Source: CAYUBI01 sp964443005 (lineage in GTDB: Bacteria > Margulisbacteria > Riflemargulisbacteria > GWF2-35-9 > CAYUBI01). Taken from it: 19,290 nucleotides of DNA. The stretch lies in contig CAYUBI010000044.1 in NCBI GenBank assembly GCA_964443005.1, positions 1 through 19,290 of the forward strand, in the 5' to 3' direction. A model generated the notes under the pieces. It did not search any database, was not told the DNA's origin, and saw only the letters and a program-made list of their open reading frames with translations. Of the stretch, positions 14,596 through 19,290 are shown one piece after another (within the stretch, counting starts at the first letter, position 1; each line of letters begins with the position of its first letter). The translations under genes were made by a program, and so were the position numbers.

Positions 14596-15965
14596 TAATT
14601 TTCTTTTTTTGTAGCAGTGACGTTGTTAAGCCATGTTTGTGATATAGTTTTCATCCATAATGACATATCGTCTTTGATTAGTTCGCCAATTGTGTTGGCA
14701 CATATCGATAGATCTAAGGTTTCAAAATTGAGTTGAGGTGCAATTTTATTAAATAAATTATCTGCCATTTGTTTTATTTCTGTTTCTGATACTAGCGGTT
14801 CTAGATATTTTTCTGTTTCTTTTTGTGCAGCAGCAACTTCGTGAGGAGATATATCAAGGGGGCTTAACAAATCAAGCGGTAAATTAGATACGTCTAATAA
14901 TTCACCCAAGTCAGTGATTAAGGAGGGTGAAATATGGGCATGAATCCATGTTTCAAGATAGTCTTTGAAAGCATGCCATTTTTCAGTATATTTTTTGTCT
15001 GAACTATCAACAAATTCTGGTAATAGAAGCAATATTTTTAGTGGTAAAGATGCTTGTAATTCTTTTCGTTGATCGAAAAGTTGATCAAAGCAGGTTTTTC
15101 GAGCTTTTTCAGTTAAGTTTCTAATTTGTTGATTCAATGGTTTGATTGTGCGTTGATTTAGATCCAAGATTGCATCGAGTACAGGTTGGCTTTCTGTATT
15201 AAGTGTTGGGATTGGTGGGGACTCGCACTGTTTTTCGAGTTCAGTGTTAATAGTTGGTAAATCTAAGATTGCATGTAATGGGTTTGTTAAGTTTTTTATT
15301 TCGGATTGATGTTTTTCTAATGCTGATTGGCATGCTTGCATTTTGCGGATTTGATGTTGATATTCCTGTGGAATGTTGAATTCACTCATGGTTGTGTTAA
15401 TTTCTTCTGGAGTTGCAGGTTTACTAAAAAGTGGTTCTGGAACTTGCGCTTGTTGATAGTTGGGACGATAACGTTTCGCAATTTTTTTTACTTTTTTGTT
15501 AAAGGATGCGATTTTTTTCTGATAGGAACCTGTTGTGCGAGCTGCGAGGGTTTCCAGAAGATTGATTGTTTGTTTAAAATGTAAGGACGTAGATATCCAT
15601 AATGCGCTGATTTGTTTTCCCTCTGGAGTATATTCATTGAGTGATAGGTATTGTCCATGACGAATAATTTCGATTTTTCGATCTCCTAATTTGAATTTAA
15701 TTAAATTCGGTTGAGTTTCTATTTCCATTGAATAATGGGTAATATGGTCAGCAAAATGTTTTTTTGTTTCGTTGATTGAAGTAGGGGTATGTATCAGGTG
15801 ATGTGTTGAGTTAATAATATCGCTGTAATGATTCATATTTTTTTGGTTTTCGAGGGATAGATCTGGGGTTGTGTTGTGCGTATGTGGCATATTAATCAGT
15901 GCCTCAAGTTTTTGATAAAGCTCGTTTAGTTTTTTTAAGTTATCCTTAATTTCTTGTTGTTGCAT
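14595..15965 (-). CDS. Unknown helical/coiled-coil protein (456 aa)
   Basis: I do not recognise a family. The N-terminus (about residues 1-27, QEIKDNLKKLNELYQKLEAL) reads as a coiled coil. A small beta-rich part around residues 85-125 (IKFKLGDRKIEIIRHGQYL) may be a compact domain. The rest is mostly helical with Gln, Leu and Lys, including a run of Lys near 160-170 (NKKVKKIAKRYR). It has no signal peptide or membrane segment. I place the start at ATG 15965, which has AAGGAG 6 bases upstream; the TTG two codons earlier lies almost on the Shine-Dalgarno site. The start is 20 bases inside the end of the ClpB-like gene, so the two are translationally coupled. A partner or substrate-complex component of the ATPase is plausible, not shown. 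Confidence 0.8.
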   Translation of the reverse strand: MQQQEIKDNLKKLNELYQKLEALINMPHTHNTTPDLSLENQKNMNHYSDIINSTHHLIHTPTSINETKKHFADHITHYSMEIETQPNLIKFKLGDRKIEIIRHGQYLSLNEYTPEGKQISALWISTSLHFKQTINLLETLAARTTGSYQKKIASFNKKVKKIAKRYRPNYQQAQVPEPLFSKPATPEEINTTMSEFNIPQEYQHQIRKMQACQSALEKHQSEIKNLTNPLHAILDLPTINTELEKQCESPPIPTLNTESQPVLDAILDLNQRTIKPLNQQIRNLTEKARKTCFDQLFDQRKELQASLPLKILLLLPEFVDSSDKKYTEKWHAFKDYLETWIHAHISPSLITDLGELLDVSNLPLDLLSPLDISPHEVAAAQKETEKYLEPLVSETEIKQMADNLFNKIAPQLNFETLDLSICANTIGELIKDDMSLWMKTISQTWLNNVTATKKEN

Positions 15966-18609
15966 AACCAACTCCTTTTGACTGTGATAATTTTGCAGGT
16001 TTAGCTCGCTTGCTAATCGTTGGTGTAGCTCGATGTTGATTTGCTTCTTCTATTTCAATAATGTCCGAGGTTCCAATAACAGAAAAGGTTAATTGATCAC
16101 TGTGTTGATGGTCTACTTGTACAATATCTCCTATCTGACATTTCCCATCCAAAAGGAAAAGTGTTAGTCCATCTAAAAGTGATTTTTGTATTACACGAAT
16201 TAATGGGCGGCCTCCAAAAATGGGATCATAGCCATGTTCAGCAAAAAATCGGATGGCTGCAGGTGTGCATTGAATTTCAACAGGATGTTCTGACGTTAAA
16301 ATAGTTTTTTGAATACTGTTTAATTTGATGTTGACAATTTTTTGTGTCATTGCAAATGAAATTGTATTAAAGATTAGCGTATCATCAATGCGATTTAAAA
16401 ATTCAGGACGGAAAAATTTTCGTAGTTCAGCTGTTATTATGTTTCGTAATTTTATTTTGTCTTGGGTTTCATAAATGGCAGCAGCACCAATATTGGACGT
16501 CATCACAATTAAGGTGTTTGTAAAATCAACTGTTTTTCCCATGCTATCTGTTAATCTCCCGTCGTCTAAAATTTGAAGAAAAATGTTGAAAACATCTAGA
16601 TGTGCTTTTTCGATTTCATCAAATAAAATAACAGAGTATGGGCGATGTCGCACAGCTTCTGTTAAATAACCGCCTTGGTCATATCCTGTGTAGCCGGGTG
16701 GTGCACCAATTAATCTAGCTACAGCATGTTTTTCCATATATTCACTCATATCAATTCGAATCAGTGCTTTTTCGTCATCAAAAAGAAATTCAGCTAAAGC
16801 TTTAGCTAATTCAGTTTTCCCAACGCCAGTTGTGCCTAAAAAAATAAAAGATCCTGTTGGTTTGTTACTGTTTGAATATCCGAGTCTGGATCGGCGAACT
16901 GCATTAGATACTGCATGAATCGCTTCTTCTTGGCCAATGACTCGATTTTGAAGATGAGTTTCCATGTGAATTAACTTTTCTGTTTCTTCTTCAAGCATTT
17001 TGTTCATGGGGACTTTGGAGATTTTTGATACAGCTAAGGCAACGTCTTTTTCTTCGACCCAGTATTTTGCCAACGTTGTTGAACGTTGAATATTAATGAG
17101 TTGAGTTCGATAGTGTTTAATTTCTAATTCAACAGTAGTGATTTCTTTTTGAAGCGTTATTAATCGTTGAACTTGTTCCGGGTTATCACCTTGGATTTGA
17201 AGTTCGATCATTAATGATTCACGTTTTTCTTTATGTAGTTTGATGCATTGAATTAGTTCGGTTTCTTGGGTCCATTGAGACAGGATATCTCGTTTTTTTT
17301 GTTCACGTTCTAGTAGCGAACGATGAATCTCTTGTTTAGACGGTGCATTGACTAGGTTTTGATGTTTTAGAATGATTTCTTGAATTTCTTGATTAATGAT
17401 GTTTAAGCTTTCTGGATAGGTTCCAGCTTGAATTCGAACAATGGCTGCTGCTTCATCCAGAATGTCTACTGCTTTATCTGGCATTTGGCGATAAGCAATA
17501 TAGCGAGCTGCTAATTCTGCAACTCGATCTAAGGCAGTTGGTGTAAATTCAACTCCGTGGTAAATTTCGTAGCGATGTTTAATTCCATCTAAAATTAATC
17601 GTGTTTCTTCAATGGACGGTTCATTAACAACAATACTTTGAAACCGTCGTTCCAAGGCGCCGTCTTTTTCCAGATATTGTCGATATTCGTCAAAAGTAGT
17701 TGCACCAATAATCCGTAGAGTTCCTCTGGCTAGCATAGGTTTTAGCATATTAGCTAAGTTTGGGGTTCCATTGATGCCCATAATTGTATGAATTTCATCA
17801 ATGAATAATATAATTCTTCCATCCGAAAGTTGAACTTCATCAAGGATTTTTTGCATGCGAGATTCAAATTCATTTGTTGAAGAAACGCTGGCAAGAATTG
17901 CAGATATGGTTAGTGAATATAGTTGTTTGTTTTGCAAGGCTATGGGTACATGGCGAGTTATGATTCGTTGGACAAACCCTTCAATAATAGCTGTTTTTCC
18001 AACACCGGGTTGGCCAAGAAGTATGGGGTTATTTTTCCTGCGGCGACTTAAGATTTGGATTAGGCGCGAAATTTCTTCTTCTCGACCAATCACTGGGTCA
18101 AAGTGGCCCAAAACTGCTTCTTGATTGAGGCTGACTGCGTATTGCTGCAAGGTAGGATAAAGGTCTTCGGCTGCAGTAGTTGATGACTTGTTTTGCCAGG
18201 TTTCAATTTCGTTTTCCAAATGGTCACGAGTTAAACCAAAAATTGAAAATATTCTAGCAATTCGGTCTTCGCACAATAACAATGCAAAATGCGCTTCACC
18301 TAAAAGCGGAAGGGTATGGTTCTTTTGATAAATTACTGCTGTTTTAAGTACTTCGGTTAAGGCTTTTGAATCTTCAGTTTTTGGAAGCTCTTCTTCTGGA
18401 AGATAAGCAATGGATTCCTGTAATAGTTCAATAATTGGTGCGGATTTTATGTGCTGATTTTTAAGTGCTGTGCATATAAAGGAATCTTCATGAGTTAGCA
18501 TAACCAGCAAAATATGTTCGGGTAATAGTTGGGCATGCCCTCGGTCTATGGCAAATTGTTTGCCTTGCTGAAGATAGTGTTGCAAATGATTGTTTAATGT
18601 CAGTGCCAC
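15946..18609 (-). CDS. ClpB-like Hsp100 AAA+ ATPase with altered D1 pore loop
   Basis: The 887-residue protein has the full ClpB layout: Clp_N domain (about 5-140), D1 (165-400), a shortened coiled M-domain (about 405-515), and D2 (540-845). D1 has GQPGVGKT (199-206), Walker B ILFIDE (267-272) and arginine fingers Arg321/Arg322. D2 has GTTGVGKT (592-599), GYTG pore loop (639-642), FDE (663-665), Arg740 and sensor-2 GGRP (799-802). Both ATPase sites look intact. The D1 pore loop, KYRG in ClpA/B/C, reads SSTN (243-246), so the substrate-gripping Tyr is Ser244. The segment after Walker B is about three residues shorter than in ClpB. A basic, Ser/Lys-rich tail of about 37 residues follows D2. D2 matches ClpB better than ClpV, so I call it a specialised ClpB paralogue. 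It starts at GTG 18609 behind AAAGGG and heads a six-gene operon. Confidence 0.9.
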   Translation of the reverse strand: MALTLNNHLQHYLQQGKQFAIDRGHAQLLPEHILLVMLTHEDSFICTALKNQHIKSAPIIELLQESIAYLPEEELPKTEDSKALTEVLKTAVIYQKNHTLPLLGEAHFALLLCEDRIARIFSIFGLTRDHLENEIETWQNKSSTTAAEDLYPTLQQYAVSLNQEAVLGHFDPVIGREEEISRLIQILSRRRKNNPILLGQPGVGKTAIIEGFVQRIITRHVPIALQNKQLYSLTISAILASVSSTNEFESRMQKILDEVQLSDGRIILFIDEIHTIMGINGTPNLANMLKPMLARGTLRIIGATTFDEYRQYLEKDGALERRFQSIVVNEPSIEETRLILDGIKHRYEIYHGVEFTPTALDRVAELAARYIAYRQMPDKAVDILDEAAAIVRIQAGTYPESLNIINQEIQEIILKHQNLVNAPSKQEIHRSLLEREQKKRDILSQWTQETELIQCIKLHKEKRESLMIELQIQGDNPEQVQRLITLQKEITTVELEIKHYRTQLINIQRSTTLAKYWVEEKDVALAVSKISKVPMNKMLEEETEKLIHMETHLQNRVIGQEEAIHAVSNAVRRSRLGYSNSNKPTGSFIFLGTTGVGKTELAKALAEFLFDDEKALIRIDMSEYMEKHAVARLIGAPPGYTGYDQGGYLTEAVRHRPYSVILFDEIEKAHLDVFNIFLQILDDGRLTDSMGKTVDFTNTLIVMTSNIGAAAIYETQDKIKLRNIITAELRKFFRPEFLNRIDDTLIFNTISFAMTQKIVNIKLNSIQKTILTSEHPVEIQCTPAAIRFFAEHGYDPIFGGRPLIRVIQKSLLDGLTLFLLDGKCQIGDIVQVDHQHSDQLTFSVIGTSDIIEIEEANQHRATPTISKRAKPAKLSQSKGVGYATTRN

Positions 18610-18806
18610 GTATATATGCCCTTTCGATAATCAGAACAGTTGATGGGTTCTTATTCTAATAAAGAGCATGCCCAGAAATGAGCGATGTTAAACATGTGTT
18701 TCGTTGGCTTAACTGCTCGGACGATTGGCAAATTAGGGATTCGTCATGCTATTCTGAAAGACTATTTTCTAGTAGCGGGTCATACAGATAGCGGAGCCGA
18801 ACTAGT

Positions 18807-19055
18807 TTATCGTTGTTTTTGTAATTCTAAACGTTCTGATAACCAAACTTTTATCAACGCGGTACGCGCGACACCTACTCTGGCGGCTTCCAAGTCTATT
18901 TGTTTCAATATATTTTTTGGAATATCAATGTTAATTCGTTGGATACCTTTGTTAACTTGAATATTTTTTAAATCTACAAAGGCGGAAACATCCTCTCCAT
19001 TATCAAATTTCTCATCAAACTCTGCTGCTGAAATCGCTTTTGTGTCAGAACGCAT
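18807..19055 (-). CDS. BrnA/CopG-type antitoxin (ribbon-helix-helix)
   Basis: An 82-residue protein with the layout of BrnA antitoxins. The N-terminal part (SAAEFDEKFDNGEDVSAFVD, 9-28) matches the conserved toxin-facing region. The C-terminal ribbon-helix-helix (about 39-77; QRINIDIP strand, then ILKQIDLEAARVGVARTALIKVWLSERLE over two helices) would bind DNA as a dimer and repress its own promoter. I chose ATG 19055 because AAGGAG lies 7 bases upstream; the frame remains open further up through a toxin remnant but without a usable start codon except GTG 19079. The antitoxin appears intact while its toxin is broken, so it may persist as a stand-alone repressor. The gene is followed by about 200 bases of non-coding DNA before the ClpB-like operon. 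Confidence 0.8.
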   Translation of the reverse strand: MRSDTKAISAAEFDEKFDNGEDVSAFVDLKNIQVNKGIQRINIDIPKNILKQIDLEAARVGVARTALIKVWLSERLELQKQR

Positions 19056-19082
19056 GATACCACTCCTTTTCGTTTTCACGAC

Positions 19083-19208
19083 TTCGTCGACACAAGGTTT
19101 CGCTTGAAGAATGATATTTGGCTGATTCCATAAAAGTTTTGCCTGATCAAAACAGATGCCATGTTTTTGTTGATTTATGTTTGATTTATTCCTATCATAC
19201 TCAATATC
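19083..19208 (-). pseudogene. Remnant of BrnT toxin (N-terminal half only), in frame with the antitoxin
   Basis: Forty-two codons read DIEYDRNKSN-INQQKHGI then FDQAKLLWNQP and end in VDE. This is the N-terminal half of the BrnT ribonuclease toxin family (pattern F/YDxxKSxxNxxKHGIxFxxAxxLW). The C-terminal half (the usual LVIG..., WS.V.T.R, RIISVRR region) is absent. The frame runs directly, without a stop, into the antitoxin ribosome binding site and antitoxin gene. No ATG or GTG precedes it after the in-frame TAG at 19218-19220; the nearest ATG (19210-19208) is in the wrong frame. The sequence therefore shows an internal deletion of roughly 40-50 codons and loss of the start, leaving an inactive toxin. 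The family reading rests on remembered consensus. Confidence 0.7.
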
Positions 19209-19211
19209 ATT

Positions 19212-19239
19212 ATTATACTAATTTAGGGTTGAATTGCAA
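19212..19239 (-). promoter_or_regulatory. Promoter of the toxin-antitoxin remnant
   Basis: On the minus strand TTGCAA (19234-19239) and a perfect TATAAT (19212-19217) are separated by 16 bases. Transcription would begin near 19205, at the first codons of the toxin remnant, and give a leader of about 150 bases before the antitoxin start. A second -10-like box (TATGAT, 19194-19199) follows. This is the expected site of autoregulation by the ribbon-helix-helix antitoxin. Confidence 0.5.
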
Positions 19240-19270
19240 TGGCTGCGGTTCTTGAGGCGAAGGAGACTGA

Positions 19271-19290
19271 ATGTTGTTATTTTTTCTGGT
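19271..19290 (+). CDS. Start of a gene running off the right edge (possible signal peptide)
   Basis: ATG 19271 follows a perfect AAGGAG (19260-19265) with a 5-base spacer. The six visible codons read MLLFFL, which would suit a signal peptide or membrane segment. Another frame starting at ATG 19239 is also open to the edge but lacks a good ribosome binding site. Too little is visible to name a product. Confidence 0.4.

Noticed and set aside
15946..18609. Calling the Hsp100 gene ClpV and the region a type VI secretion locus
   Set aside because: The D1 pore loop is ClpV-like in lacking Tyr, but D2 (YMEKHAVARLIGAPPGY, DQGGYLTEAVR) and the coiled linker match ClpB, and no sheath, tube, baseplate or membrane-complex gene is visible.
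18610..18806. Gap between the antitoxin and the ClpB-like operon, including the dyad AGAAC...GTTCT (18633-18651)
   Set aside because: I looked for a tRNA, a convincing promoter, a terminator and an insertion-sequence remnant and found none. The 5-bp dyad arms are too short to call an operator, although the ClpB-like operon promoter must lie somewhere in this stretch.
18685..18960. Plus-strand open frame of 91 codons opposite the antitoxin
   Set aside because: It lacks a Shine-Dalgarno site, about half of it is antisense to the antitoxin gene, and the translation resembles no family I know.

Overview
This 19.3 kb window is AT-rich (roughly 37-38% GC by eye) and densely coded, with short intergenic gaps and many overlapping or abutting genes. 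The Shine-Dalgarno sites are clear (AAGGAG type). Housekeeping genes (typA, tsaD, hisD) sit among many proteins I cannot place in a family. Together with the 3' end of a PD-(D/E)XK nuclease-type gene of the kind expanded in host-associated bacteria and a decayed BrnT/BrnA toxin-antitoxin locus, this suggests a small-genome, probably host-dependent Gram-negative bacterium. Candidate phylum Dependentiae (TM6) or a similar intracellular lineage is my guess, at low confidence. No rRNA, tRNA, CRISPR array or intact mobile element is visible.

Layout. (1) 1-302: 3' end of a plus-strand gene with a PD-(D/E)XK nuclease domain, followed by a short GC-rich hairpin. (2) 360-3985, minus: a tandem-LOG-domain protein and, 2 bases downstream, a large protein of unknown family. 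(3) 4094-5386, minus: an apparently complete hisD without other his genes nearby. (4) 5387-5506: a divergent promoter region. (5) 5507-5896, plus: a 33-residue lysine-rich small protein and an RRM RNA-binding protein. These are followed by about 285 non-coding bases, part of which is distinctly GC-rich and could be a structured RNA. (6) 6182-10961, plus: typA/bipA, then a GT4 glycosyltransferase, a polytopic membrane protein, a small secreted protein and tsaD. The last four genes overlap one another. (7) 10964-18609, minus: a six-gene operon transcribed from a ClpB-like disaggregase paralogue, through three proteins of unknown family, to a GAF-PP2C (SpoIIE-type) phosphatase and a STAS anti-sigma-factor antagonist. 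(8) 18807-19239, minus: a BrnA/CopG-type antitoxin whose BrnT toxin survives only as an in-frame N-terminal remnant, behind a good promoter. (9) The plus-strand start of another gene runs off the right edge.

How the genes may work together. The six-gene block in (7) is the most interesting part and the best candidate for an undescribed system. It joins a Hsp100 ATPase whose first pore loop has lost its substrate-gripping tyrosine to three helical orphan proteins and a partner-switching output module (phosphatase plus phospho-acceptor STAS protein). No kinase, sigma factor or secretion component is visible in the window. ClpV of type VI secretion has a comparably altered D1 pore loop, so a remodelling ATPase for one dedicated substrate complex is plausible. 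The D2 ring and linker look like ClpB rather than ClpV. The rest is ordinary metabolism and translation: TypA for ribosome-associated stress functions, TsaD for the t6A tRNA modification, HisD for the last step of histidine synthesis and a glycolipid-type glycosyltransferase for the envelope.
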